Below, piece after piece: positions 27,210 to 35,956 of a stretch of 64,000 bases of DNA. The notes below the pieces were generated by a model that saw nothing but the letters and a program-made list of their open reading frames with translations, was not told the DNA's origin and searched no databases. Made by a program: the position numbers and the translations under genes. Within the stretch, counting starts at the first letter, position 1. Each line of letters opens with the position of its first letter. Source of the stretch: UBA4416 sp038327195 (GTDB lineage: Bacteria > Bacteroidota > Bacteroidia > B-17B0 > Aurantibacillaceae); NCBI GenBank assembly GCA_038327195.1, contig JBBQKU010000013.1, forward strand, positions 1-64,000, given 5' to 3'.

Positions 27210-27734
27210 TTATGCTGTTGGTTTAACTTTTTCAATTAATTTCTTAGCAGAATCTAACATTTTTTGAATTTGTTCTTTGCTAAATGGTTCTCCATCTTGA
27301 GAAACTACATCCTGTATAACATAGTTATTACCAGATGCTTTTTGAATTGTGTAAAAATGAAATTCTGGTTTCGTAATTGCACTTTCCCACATAATTGTTT
27401 GAGGTTCATCTACTATATATGATTTAAATATATTAACATCGTTTGATTTAATATCACTTTTCATTAATGTAATATCCCCAGGATCTTCAGTAATTGATAT
27501 ATGAAAGTGCTTGCCAACTTTAATTTCTAATGCTCCCCAGCTTTGCTCAACTATTTCAAGTTTTTCGGCAATAGTATCGGGTACGAAAATAGAAAATTGT
27601 TTTCCGCGACCGCTTAGGTCAAGATTAACCATTCCCGCAGGAGTTTCAATAGTTTTTGCTTCTTCTTTTGTTCCGCAAGAAGTTAAAGCCAAGCAGAATG
27701 TAGCAATAGATAATAATGTAAAAGTTTTTTTCAT
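27210..27734 (-). CDS. Putative lipoprotein
   Basis: A 174-residue protein with a type II signal peptide: MKKTF, a hydrophobic core and lipobox ALTSC with Cys20, so it is probably anchored to a membrane. The rest is soluble, with alternating beta strands, no cysteines and the ending KLIEKVKPTA. I do not recognise a named family. It is followed by a shared terminator and preceded by a -7 element (27794-27801). It converges with the AAA+ gene. Confidence 0.8.
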   Translation of the reverse strand: MKKTFTLLSIATFCLALTSCGTKEEAKTIETPAGMVNLDLSGRGKQFSIFVPDTIAEKLEIVEQSWGALEIKVGKHFHISITEDPGDITLMKSDIKSNDVNIFKSYIVDEPQTIMWESAITKPEFHFYTIQKASGNNYVIQDVVSQDGEPFSKEQIQKMLDSAKKLIEKVKPTA

Positions 27735-27793
27735 TTGTTATTATTTAAACGGTTAGAAATTATTACTTATTATATAAGTAAATTTTTGTTAAT

Positions 27794-27801
27794 CAAATGT
27801 A
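27794..27801 (-). promoter_or_regulatory. Possible -7 element of the lipoprotein gene
   Basis: On the minus strand the bases read TACATTTG, matching TAnnTTTG, 59 bp upstream of the lipoprotein ATG. The -33 region is a run of T rather than TTTG. Confidence 0.4.
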
Positions 27802-27906
27802 AGGTAAAAGCTGTATTTTAAAAAAAATAAAAGAGAATTATTTTTTTGATTTTCTAAAGATATTAGAAGTTGAAAAGGAAATGTAAAGAGAACGAAATGG
27901 ATTTAA

Positions 27907-27934
27907 ATAAAAAACCCCCCGCTTAGCGGGGGGA
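27907..27934 (-). terminator. Terminator of the histone H1-like gene
   Basis: On the minus strand, CCCCCCGC and its complement form an 8-bp G+C stem with a 2- to 4-nt loop followed by a TTTTTTATTT tail, directly after the stop codon of the H1-like gene. This is by far the most G+C-rich hairpin in the window, suggesting a strongly expressed gene. Confidence 0.92.
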
Positions 27935-27939
27935 GTTTA

Positions 27940-28146
27940 TTACTTTTTTTTAGCTGCTGCTTTTTTAGGAGCTGCTTTTTTAACTGCTTTTTTAGGAGCT
28001 GCTTTTTTAACTGCTTTCTTAGGAGCTGCTTTTTTAACTGCTTTCTTAGGAGCTGCTTTTTTTACTGCTTTTTTTGCTGCTGCTTTTTTCGGAGCTGCTT
28101 TTTTTGCTGCTGCTTTTTTAGGAGCTGCTTTTTTTGCTGTTGCCAT
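27940..28146 (-). CDS. Histone H1-like Lys/Ala/Pro-rich DNA-binding protein
   Basis: A 68-residue protein made only of Ala, Lys, Pro, Val and Thr after the initial Met. The unit KKAAPKKA or KKAVKKAAPKKAV is repeated about seven times. Such lysine-rich proteins resemble the C-terminal tail of eukaryotic histone H1 and the bacterial H1-like proteins that bind and compact DNA or act as nucleoid proteins. Length variation between strains is expected because the DNA is an internal repeat. It is a single gene with its own strong terminator. Confidence 0.82.
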   Translation of the reverse strand: MATAKKAAPKKAAAKKAAPKKAAAKKAVKKAAPKKAVKKAAPKKAVKKAAPKKAVKKAAPKKAAAKKK

Positions 28147-28480
28147 GGTTTTTTGTTTTTGAGTTTTTATTAATTTGTTAATACGAAGTAAATAAATTTA
28201 TTAACGCTAACTAATTTTCAGGCAGTTAATTTATTAACATATTATTGTTGAAATTGTTGATAGCGTATTTTTAAAACACACGAAAAAAAAACAAATCGGA
28301 TTTTATTTATTTATTTATTTTAAGCAATCATCGCTAAGTATTGAAAACAAAGGTGATTTCATACATTAAAAAAAATAAATTACGAACTTGTTTTATTTTT
28401 TAAAGAAACGTAATGGAAAATATGGGGGAAATTTATTTTTAATTTATTTTTATTTTTATTACTTCCCAAAGAAAAAAAAT
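28147..28480. other. 334-bp gene-free stretch with short TTTA repeat
   Basis: This lies between the divergent-looking H1-like gene and the end of the Ig-like lipoprotein gene. It holds a TTTA microsatellite (28301-28320, nearly five units). No TAnnTTTG element is clear on the minus strand where the H1-like promoter should be. I see no gene or RNA in it. Confidence 0.5.
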
Positions 28481-30130
28481 CTAATTTATTATCCATTCAT
28501 TTTCAATTTCCCATCCTGATAAAATTTTTATAGGAGAATTATTAAAGAAAATTAATTCTGGTTGTATGTTTTTAAAATAATTACCTGTGTCGAATTGGTT
28601 GTTTTTATTGGCATCCACAACTACTTTCACAAAATAACTTCCAGGCAATAAATTATTAAATGTAAAATTAGTAGTTGAACTTGATGATAATGAGAGTTCA
28701 ATTTGAGATTTTTTTACAATTTCATAATTTTCGTTCAGTAATAAAATCAAATATTTCCCTTTTTCCGGAAAAGTGAGTTTTAAATTTAATATTCCGTAAT
28801 CATCTCCTGATGTCGTGTTAAATAAATAACCAACCGAATCATTTGTTCTTCCTATATCATTTTTGAATAGTTCTTTGTTAAATGTGATGAGATAGGAAGA
28901 CTCTCCTTTTATTTTCGTCTTAATGCTATAAGAATTAGGTCTTTCTTCGTTTTTCAAAATTTCAAATTCCATTTTTGTTTTAATTGAATCTTTTATTTCA
29001 TTTATAGTCAAATCGCGTTTATTTAAATTTTCAATATTATACGGAACATTTAAATCAAAAGTTAAAGTTTCAAAATATGGAAACGTTTTACTGAAATTTG
29101 GTTTAATAGTATATTTTAAGCCTTTATTTTTTTTAATTTTCACTAAATCATTTTCGCTTGGTATTAGGATTGAAATTGAATCAATGTGTTTGTCTTTATC
29201 CGAAACAATGATTTTTAAAGTATCAAATACATTCTTATAATAAAGGCTTATGCTATCCATTGTGACATTAAATGAGTAATCTGTTAATCCTTTAGCCGTT
29301 ATCTTAATGTTATTAGAGCAAGGTGTATTATATATTAAAACTGCTTTACCATACTCAGGAGTAATCGTTTTCTTAAGAAATTGTTTTGTTGGAATTTCTC
29401 TAAATAATCTTAATTGAATAAGTGATGTATCTAATGTGCTTATTTTTGCTGATTTAAAACCAATTTGTTCAATTGATCCATCGTACATTAAGTTTTTATT
29501 TTCATCTTTAATCGCTATTATTTTAAAATCCGATTTTGGTAAATAGTTGAAAGAGAATTCCCCATTCGTATTTGTGAATGATGCATAAGTAGGTTTTTCT
29601 ATATATAAAATACTATCTGTAGCATTTGCTTTATAAAGACCTACTAATATATTTGAAAGTGCTTTATTGTTTTGGGCATTTATTACTTTACCTTTTAAAA
29701 CCTGATTGTCAATCATACTTCCAGTACTAAAAATATATTCAAAATTAGATAAAGGATTATTTTCCCTAATATCAACTATGGCATTACCAAAAAATAATTT
29801 ATAAGTGGTATTAGGTAATAATTCCTCTTTAAATTCTATTTTTATTTTCTTGCTTTGAACTTGTATGTTTGGTAATTGATTTGTTTGTGGGGTAATAATA
29901 AACTGGTTCACTAAATCTTTTAGAGTAATAAATTCATCAAAATCTATTTCGATTGTTTTTTGATTAAAATTTACTGACGCATTCTTAGGTGAACATAAAA
30001 GTACCTTTGGAGGGGTTGCATCGGTTTTCCCGCCTGTTAAAGGAGTTATTTGCGCACATTTAGTATAGAGCAAAATGATACTTATATATATAGCTAAGTT
30101 TTTCAATTTAAGAAGTATAAAGAAACGCAT
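28481..30130 (-). CDS. Ig-like-domain lipoprotein (SbsA Ig-like N-terminus)
   Basis: A 549-residue secreted protein. The N-terminal hydrophobic segment ends in a lipobox-like LLYTKC, so it is probably a lipoprotein. The first domain (ATPPKVLLCSPKNASVNF... to STGS, residues about 38-135) is the bacterial Ig-like Big_5 domain; a carboxypeptidase-regulatory-like segment follows (GKVINAQNNKALSNILVGLY, then GEFSFNYLPKSDFKIIAIKDENKN). Further beta domains lie behind it, with another DANKNNQFD calcium-loop-like stretch near the C-terminus. This layout is common in Bacteroidota outer-membrane-associated proteins of unknown role. It is divergent from nadB. Confidence 0.78.
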   Translation of the reverse strand: MRFFILLKLKNLAIYISIILLYTKCAQITPLTGGKTDATPPKVLLCSPKNASVNFNQKTIEIDFDEFITLKDLVNQFIITPQTNQLPNIQVQSKKIKIEFKEELLPNTTYKLFFGNAIVDIRENNPLSNFEYIFSTGSMIDNQVLKGKVINAQNNKALSNILVGLYKANATDSILYIEKPTYASFTNTNGEFSFNYLPKSDFKIIAIKDENKNLMYDGSIEQIGFKSAKISTLDTSLIQLRLFREIPTKQFLKKTITPEYGKAVLIYNTPCSNNIKITAKGLTDYSFNVTMDSISLYYKNVFDTLKIIVSDKDKHIDSISILIPSENDLVKIKKNKGLKYTIKPNFSKTFPYFETLTFDLNVPYNIENLNKRDLTINEIKDSIKTKMEFEILKNEERPNSYSIKTKIKGESSYLITFNKELFKNDIGRTNDSVGYLFNTTSGDDYGILNLKLTFPEKGKYLILLLNENYEIVKKSQIELSLSSSSTTNFTFNNLLPGSYFVKVVVDANKNNQFDTGNYFKNIQPELIFFNNSPIKILSGWEIENEWIIN

Positions 30131-30198
30131 TTTTTTACAGACTATTTTATTGTATAAATAAATTAAATTCGATTACTTTATAATGAATTTAAAGTTTT

Positions 30199-31764
30199 AT
30201 GGGTATGAACAAGGAGTTTGATTTTTTAATTTTGGGAAGTGGTATTGCTGGTTTGAGTTATGCTTTAAAAGTTGCGGAAAAGGGGAAGGTTTGTATTATT
30301 ACCAAAAGCAATGAAGAAGAATCAAATACCAAATATGCACAAGGCGGAATTGCAGCTGTTTGGGATGAAACAGACTCTATTGAAAAGCATATAAAAGACA
30401 CCTTAATAGCTGGTTCTGGATTATGTAATAAAGATATTGTACAAATAGTTGTTGAAGAAGGACCTAAACGAGTAAAAGAATTAATTGAACTTGGGGCAAA
30501 GTTTGATAAAGTTAATGGAGGAAATTATGATTTAGCTAAAGAAGGAGGGCATTCAGAAAATAGAATTTTACATTATAAAGATATTACTGGCTTCGAAATT
30601 GAAAGAGCGTTAATTGCCCAAATAAAAAAACATAAAAGCATTACAGTTTTAGATTATCATTATGCAATAGATCTTATTACACAACATCATTTAGGCGAGA
30701 TTGTAACTTCAAAAACAAAGGATGTAAAATGTTTTGGTGCTTATGTATTAAATACTAAAACACAAAAAGTAGACACCGTTTTGTCTAAGGTGATTTTAAT
30801 GGCTACAGGTGGAGTTGGCCATGTTTATGCAACGACCACAAACCCAATTATTGCTACTGGGGATGGTATTGCTATGGTTTATAGAGCTAAAGGACTTGTT
30901 AAGGATATGGAATTTGTTCAATTCCACCCCACATCTTTATATAATCTGGGCGAACATCCTAGTTTTTTAATTACTGAAGCAATTAGAGGATTTGGTGCCG
31001 TACTAAAAACAGTTGATGGAAACGAATTTATGCATAAATATGACGAGCGATTATCTTTAGCTCCTCGTGATATAGTTGCAAGAGCTATTGACAACGAAAT
31101 GAAAACAAGAGGAGATGATTTTGTATTATTAGATTGTAGACATATTGATCGAAAAGCGTTTATTGAACATTTCCCAAATATTTACAATAAATGTATGGGT
31201 TTAGGGATAGACCCATTTGTAAAATTAATTCCTGTTGTTCCTGCTATGCATTATTTATGTGGAGGAATTTCAGTTAATGAATTCGGTCAATCAAGTATTT
31301 TAAATTTATATGCTGTTGGAGAATGCTCATGTACTGGATTACACGGTGCAAATCGATTAGCCAGTAATTCTTTATTAGAAGCAATAGTTTTTGCAAATCG
31401 TGCAGCCCTTCATTCTATTTCAATATTGCCAAGTATTGATATTATGTCCAACATACCAAATTGGAATGCTGAGGGAACTGAACATGCAGAAGAGATGATT
31501 TTAATTACACAGTCTCAAAAGGAAGTTCAGCAAATTATGAGTAACTATGTTGGTATTGTTCGCTCAGAACTTCGATTAAAAAGAGCATTTGATCGATTGG
31601 AAATTTTATATAATGAAAACGAAACGCTTTATGATAAAACAACTGTGACTCAAAAATTGGGAGAATTACGTAACCTAATTTGTATTGGGTATTTAATTAT
31701 AAAACAAGCCATAGCCAGAAAAGAATCGATTGGATTACATTATATGGTTAACTACAAAAAATAA
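30199..31764 (+). CDS. nadB: L-aspartate oxidase
   Basis: FAD enzyme that oxidises L-aspartate to iminoaspartate, the first step of NAD synthesis from aspartate; fumarate or oxygen accepts the electrons. The 521-residue protein has GSGIAGLSYA near residue 13, YAQGGIAAVW near 49 and HPTSLY near 248 of the succinate dehydrogenase/fumarate reductase flavoprotein family, and GLHGANRLASNSLLEA near 385. Full length. Start at ATG 30199; ATG 30205 is an alternative two codons later. nadA and nadC are not in the window. Confidence 0.94.
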   Translation: MGMNKEFDFLILGSGIAGLSYALKVAEKGKVCIITKSNEEESNTKYAQGGIAAVWDETDSIEKHIKDTLIAGSGLCNKDIVQIVVEEGPKRVKELIELGAKFDKVNGGNYDLAKEGGHSENRILHYKDITGFEIERALIAQIKKHKSITVLDYHYAIDLITQHHLGEIVTSKTKDVKCFGAYVLNTKTQKVDTVLSKVILMATGGVGHVYATTTNPIIATGDGIAMVYRAKGLVKDMEFVQFHPTSLYNLGEHPSFLITEAIRGFGAVLKTVDGNEFMHKYDERLSLAPRDIVARAIDNEMKTRGDDFVLLDCRHIDRKAFIEHFPNIYNKCMGLGIDPFVKLIPVVPAMHYLCGGISVNEFGQSSILNLYAVGECSCTGLHGANRLASNSLLEAIVFANRAALHSISILPSIDIMSNIPNWNAEGTEHAEEMILITQSQKEVQQIMSNYVGIVRSELRLKRAFDRLEILYNENETLYDKTTVTQKLGELRNLICIGYLIIKQAIARKESIGLHYMVNYKK

Positions 31765-31816
31765 TTATTTTTTTTACATAATTAACAAGATAATTATTAT
31801 ATTTATGCCCTCAAAT

Positions 31817-31891
31817 GGTAGGTATAGCTCAGCTGGTTAGAGTATCGGTTTGTGGTACCGAGGGTCGCCGGTTCGAACCCGGTTACTTACC
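31817..31891 (+). tRNA. tRNA-His (anticodon GTG)
   Basis: Cloverleaf with the acceptor stem GTAGGTA/TACTTAC, an extra G at position -1 opposite C73 (the hallmark of tRNA-His), anticodon stem TCGGT/ACCGA around TTGTGGT, and T-arm GGTTCGAAC. The CCA end is not encoded. Confidence 0.96.
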
Positions 31892-31893
31892 CA

Positions 31894-31924
31894 AAAAGAC
31901 TGTCAATTATTGGCAGTCTTTTTT
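31894..31924 (+). terminator. Terminator after tRNA-His
   Basis: AAAAGACTGTCAA pairs with TTGGCAGTCTTTT (one G-T) around a 3-nt loop, followed by T residues. Confidence 0.9.
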
Positions 31925-31954
31925 TAATTTTAATAAGTTAAAAACACATAAATT

Positions 31955-33016
31955 ATGAGTTATATTATTTCAGGCATTCAGCAATTAGGTGTTGGTAACA
32001 CTAATGTTCAAGAAACCTTTACTTGGTATAGAAAAGCATTTGGTACTGATATAAAAATATTTGAAGAGGCCGCAATGGCTGAATTAATGTTGCCTTATAC
32101 GGATAACAAGCCTCACGCTCGCCATGCTATTTTAGCTATAAGTATGAATGGAGGTGGTGGTTTTGAAATCTGGCAATATACAAGTAGAAAAGCACAAAAT
32201 GCTGAATTTAAAATACAACTTGGAGATATTGGAATTTTTGCTGGAAAAATAAAATCTTATGATATTCAAAAATCTTTTACTCATTTAAAACAATTTGGGG
32301 CAAAAATGTTAACCGATATAACGAACTCTCCAGATGGTCGAAAACATTTTTATATTCATGATTTATGGGAAAATACCTATGAAATCGTTGAAGAAAAAAA
32401 ATCATGGTATATGCAAAAGAACTTTTCTACAGGAGGAGTTTTAGGAGCAGTTATTGGAGTTAAAAATATTGACGTATCTATTAATCTTTATAAAACAGTA
32501 TTAGGATTTGACACGATTGTAAGTGACACAACTTCTGTTTTTACAGATTGGAATGGGGTAGAAGGTGCTTCAAAAAAAATACGCCGAGTAATTTTACGTA
32601 ATAGCAAACCTCGCGAAGGAAGTTTTGGGCCTTTATTAGGTGATAATGAAATTGAATTAGTTCAAGCATTTGATTATACCCCAAGAAAAATTTTCGAAAA
32701 CAGATTATGGGGAGATTGTGGATTTATTCATTTATGTTTTGATATTAAAAACATGTCTGATTTAAAATTGGCATGCGAAAAAGCTGGCCAACCATTTACG
32801 GTTGATGGTGGTGCAGGTTTTGAAATGGGGGAAGCTGCAGGACATTTCACCTATATTGAAGATGCAGATGGAACTTTAATAGAATTTGTTGAAACTAAGA
32901 AATTGCCCGTAGTAAAAAAGATTGGTTGGTATATAGATTTACGTAAACGTGATCCTAAAAAAGCTTTACCGAATTTTATTTTAAAGGCTTTAAGATTTAG
33001 TAGAGTAAAAGATTAA
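31955..33016 (+). CDS. VOC-superfamily protein with two glyoxalase-like domains
   Basis: A 353-residue cytoplasmic protein. Two vicinal-oxygen-chelate domains can be seen: residues about 5-125 (GIQQLGVGNTNVQETFTWYRKAFG to the metal-ligand region YEIVEE) and about 140-315 (VLGAVIGVKNIDVSINLYKTVLGFD to TLIEFVETK). The second ends with the typical Glu ligand strand. These proteins are often dioxygenases or glyoxalases with a divalent metal; the substrate is not clear. The last four bases overlap the stop of the convergent GT39-like gene. Confidence 0.75.
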   Translation: MSYIISGIQQLGVGNTNVQETFTWYRKAFGTDIKIFEEAAMAELMLPYTDNKPHARHAILAISMNGGGGFEIWQYTSRKAQNAEFKIQLGDIGIFAGKIKSYDIQKSFTHLKQFGAKMLTDITNSPDGRKHFYIHDLWENTYEIVEEKKSWYMQKNFSTGGVLGAVIGVKNIDVSINLYKTVLGFDTIVSDTTSVFTDWNGVEGASKKIRRVILRNSKPREGSFGPLLGDNEIELVQAFDYTPRKIFENRLWGDCGFIHLCFDIKNMSDLKLACEKAGQPFTVDGGAGFEMGEAAGHFTYIEDADGTLIEFVETKKLPVVKKIGWYIDLRKRDPKKALPNFILKALRFSRVKD

Positions 33017-34950
33017 TCCCAAAGAGTCCATCGTGTTGGACTATAATCAGTTGTTTTAACTTTAAAATTTACAACTTCATAATGCGAACCTTTATTCTTA
33101 GTTAAGAAGAAATTAAGGTTCATATTTTTATTTATCCATGTTGGATAGTTCGAGCCTGCAAATAATTCTAAATATACCGTGTTGATTTTATTATTAGGAT
33201 CAAAATAGTCTGATAGTAATTCGGCTTTATAAAAAACAGCCTCTTTTCCGGTTTCCGATATCGAAATACAGAACTTATCAGATGATAATTGAATGCACGA
33301 ATCTGCCTTGTAGCTAAACTCAACAACTATACTTTGGTATTGTTCTAAATTCGATTTTTTTAAATTCAGTTCAACATTAAAAGGATATTCATTTTCATTT
33401 TCGTTAATGCTAAACCTTAAACTATCATTAAAAAAGGATAATTGTTTTTTTGAATTCATGTAAATATTTAAATCACTATTTAAAATGGAATTATTTTTTA
33501 AAATCGACATGTCATCATTTGCTTGTTTAATTTTTGAAAGGACTAAAACATTGCTAAAATAGTCTTCATGATGTAAAAATAAATAAGGGTAATATTCTTT
33601 TATTAATTGGGTAGCAGAAGCATTAAGTCCGCCTAGCACTAAATATGGCTGTTTAAGTGATTTTACATAGTTTCTAAAATTAAGTATTGATTTAAAAGCA
33701 GTATGTGAACCATTGATATAATTGAATTTTGTCTGGTATTTTGATTCATAAATGGAAACGAAAAATTCCTCAGATGCAAAAATGCCAGATACCGAATTGT
33801 CACCAAACTCCTTTTTAATGGAAAGATATGTTTTAGCTTGTTGTTCAAATTCATGAACGTGTACTTTGGAAAATAAATGTTTTTTGTAAAAATTTTGAAA
33901 ACAAAAAAGTACGACTAACATTATACTAAATAACGTAGTTTGTTTTTGTGTGAATGATGTTAAAAATGAACATGCAAACAAAATGAGGCTTATACCACAA
34001 AATAACAATCCTGAGTTTTGTAAAATTGGATTTTTATAAACAGAGTATAAATGGATAATCAAGTAATTAATAATAAATAACCAAAAAAGAAACGTTTGTT
34101 TGCGAGTAATTGGAGTTAGTTTAAAAATAGAATTGAGTATAAAAATTAGGAATAATATCATAATGATAATCCCGCTTATACCACATCCAAATAAGGTTTT
34201 TGTGAAGAAATAAATTTCATTAATGCGTGGCGGCGGCAGCCAGCCACCAACTTGTGCGCCTATACCTCCAATTGAAAATTGGTATAATGTAATGGGTAAG
34301 TGAGGTAAATATAATACAATAGCTAATAAGCAAAAAATTACGTATTTTTTTAGTTGAGATTTATTGATGTAAAAAAAGGATAGTCCAACGGCAATAAACG
34401 CAAATAATGAGCTCATGTGGTGATTATAGGCACACAATAAAGAAAATAATAAAAATAAAAAGTAATCTTTGGTTTTTATCTGTTCATCAAATAAGATTTT
34501 AAAAATGCTTATTAAAAACAGGATACTAAACAACACCCCGGTGATGTACATGCGAGAGTAAGAACTATAAACTAAAAAAATAAACGAACATGAAACTATT
34601 GTAGCAGCAATTATTCCGATGTTTATAGTAAAGAATGATTTCCCAAATTTGTATATATAATATATGCTAAATACACCACAAAGCAGGAACGGTAGTTTAA
34701 TTGCGATTTCATTGTATCCAAATAATTTTACCCAATACCATAAAAATAATTGAATTAAAGCTGGATGTGCATCTATTTTAATTGCTTTATTTATTTCTTC
34801 CAAAAAAGTTGGGTAAACCGTTCTGCTAAGCCCACTTAATTCATCGTGACTAAATTCATAATTATAAATAGGAATAAATCGGTATGCTATCCCAATTATT
34901 AAAATTAATGAGAGTAGCCAATTTTGCTTTATAGTATTAAGTATTTGCAT
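33013..34950 (-). CDS. GT39/ArnT-like membrane glycosyltransferase
   Basis: A 645-residue protein with about ten membrane segments in residues 1-360 and a large soluble C-terminal domain. The outer loop after helix 1 has FSHDELSGLSR with the catalytic-type Asp-Glu, and DAHPALIQLFLWYWVKLFG follows; both are landmarks of the PMT_2/ArnT family that transfers a sugar from a polyprenyl phosphate donor. The C-terminal 200 residues form a beta-rich domain, probably periplasmic. It is not inside the polysaccharide cluster, so the acceptor is uncertain (lipid A, protein or glycan). Confidence 0.75.
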   Translation of the reverse strand: MQILNTIKQNWLLSLILIIGIAYRFIPIYNYEFSHDELSGLSRTVYPTFLEEINKAIKIDAHPALIQLFLWYWVKLFGYNEIAIKLPFLLCGVFSIYYIYKFGKSFFTINIGIIAATIVSCSFIFLVYSSYSRMYITGVLFSILFLISIFKILFDEQIKTKDYFLFLLFSLLCAYNHHMSSLFAFIAVGLSFFYINKSQLKKYVIFCLLAIVLYLPHLPITLYQFSIGGIGAQVGGWLPPPRINEIYFFTKTLFGCGISGIIIMILFLIFILNSIFKLTPITRKQTFLFWLFIINYLIIHLYSVYKNPILQNSGLLFCGISLILFACSFLTSFTQKQTTLFSIMLVVLFCFQNFYKKHLFSKVHVHEFEQQAKTYLSIKKEFGDNSVSGIFASEEFFVSIYESKYQTKFNYINGSHTAFKSILNFRNYVKSLKQPYLVLGGLNASATQLIKEYYPYLFLHHEDYFSNVLVLSKIKQANDDMSILKNNSILNSDLNIYMNSKKQLSFFNDSLRFSINENENEYPFNVELNLKKSNLEQYQSIVVEFSYKADSCIQLSSDKFCISISETGKEAVFYKAELLSDYFDPNNKINTVYLELFAGSNYPTWINKNMNLNFFLTKNKGSHYEVVNFKVKTTDYSPTRWTLWD

Positions 34951-35031
34951 ATTTTATAGTGCTAATTTAAAAATAATTATCATTTTTGTACTCTCTTGAT
35001 ACAATAGATATTAAAAGTACTTTTTAATTAA

Positions 35032-35112
35032 GCCCAGGTGTTGGAATGGTATACAAGTGCGCTTGAGGTGCGTATGTCGCAAGACGTGGGAGTTCGAGTC
35101 TCCTCCTGGGTA
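35032..35112 (+). tRNA. tRNA-Leu (anticodon GAG)
   Basis: Class II tRNA with a long variable arm (ATGTCGCAAGACGT), acceptor GCCCAGG/CCTGGGT, anticodon stem TGCGC/GCGTA around TTGAGGT, and T-arm AGTTCGAGT. The 1-72 pair is G-T. CCA is not encoded in full. Confidence 0.95.
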
Positions 35113-35113
35113 C

Positions 35114-35141
35114 AAAGCCTCTCAGAAATGAGTGGCTTTTT
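35114..35141 (+). terminator. Terminator after tRNA-Leu
   Basis: AAAGCC with a CTC/GAG inner stem pairs with GGCTTTTT; one internal mismatch; T run at the end. The 215 bp from here to the stress box at 35357 contain no gene that I can see. Confidence 0.75.
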
Positions 35142-35356
35142 GTTTAAAATTCAAATTATTCGATTAGCATTGGCAACCCTTTCTATTTCATGAACATGAA
35201 TCTATAGTTAGTGCTACAATTAAAATTAAATATAATTGCATAGATATTTATTAAAGTTATAGAATTAACTCCTTTTTGCATTTTTATATTATGAGTTGTG
35301 GTTAACAAAAAACACGGTTGTATGTAACAAATTTCGGTTTCACTTTAATAAAAATA

Positions 35357-35420
35357 TGTGAACTATATAATTAATTAAAGTAATTATATAAACCCTTTCA
35401 TTTAGTAATTCCTTCATTTG
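35357..35420 (+). promoter_or_regulatory. Stress-island box 1 (response regulator 1)
   Basis: Elements: TGTGAAC, N2, TATAAT, N15, TATAAA, N20, then TTCATTTG (35413-35420) as the -7 element; the ATG follows 35 bp later. The spacing is identical to seven other boxes in the island although both half-sites are degenerate here. Confidence 0.7.
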
Positions 35421-35455
35421 TATTATGATTTTTATCAATGTAAATACTAAATAAA

Positions 35456-35869
35456 ATGGAAACTCAAGGAATAAATTTATTTATAGTTGACGATAATCGG
35501 CTATTTGCATCAGATTTGAAGATTTTTCTTCAAAATAGATTTGGGTCAGATCTAATTATTACAACTTTTGATGATGGAGATAGTTGCTTGAAAAATATTG
35601 ATTGTTCAATACACATTGTGATTTTAGATTATTTTATGAAAGGAAAAAATGGTTTGGAAATTTTAAAAGCAATTAAAAGCATTAATCCAAAAACAGAAGT
35701 TATTATGCTCTCAACAAATGAAGACGTTGCAATTGCAGTGGAAACATTTAGAGCAGGCGCTAGAGATTATGTGATAAAAGGAGACGGTGCGTGGAAAAAG
35801 GTAATGAAGATTGTGGATATAATTATCACAAAACCTATAAGAGTAATAGTGAAAGGTTTTTTAAAATAG
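35456..35869 (+). CDS. Stand-alone response regulator receiver protein
   Basis: A 137-residue CheY-like receiver. The acidic pocket is Asp12-Asp13, the phospho-acceptor is Asp58 (VILDYF), Ser follows in VIMLST, and the conserved Lys is in RDYVIK. There is no DNA-binding output domain. The C-terminal tail ends with PIRVIVKGFLK after the receiver fold; the neighbouring paralogue continues from this point into a membrane helix. Its promoter has the island's shared box. It may receive phosphate from the hybrid kinase at 37899. Confidence 0.9.
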   Translation: METQGINLFIVDDNRLFASDLKIFLQNRFGSDLIITTFDDGDSCLKNIDCSIHIVILDYFMKGKNGLEILKAIKSINPKTEVIMLSTNEDVAIAVETFRAGARDYVIKGDGAWKKVMKIVDIIITKPIRVIVKGFLK

Positions 35870-35956
35870 TAAACCATATTACAATTTTAATAAACGGCAT
35901 CACAATATTAAGGTAAAGGTTAATTCTCAAAGTAATTTAAAAATAAAAAAAATAGA

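Noticed and set aside
27940..28140. CRISPR-like array
   Set aside because: The regular repeats are Lys/Ala/Pro codons in frame, without unique spacers; the same applies to the kinase repeats at 37923-38487.
27940..28146. Low-complexity artefact instead of a gene
   Set aside because: The open frame is complete, starts with ATG, has a strong terminator and matches the known H1-like class.
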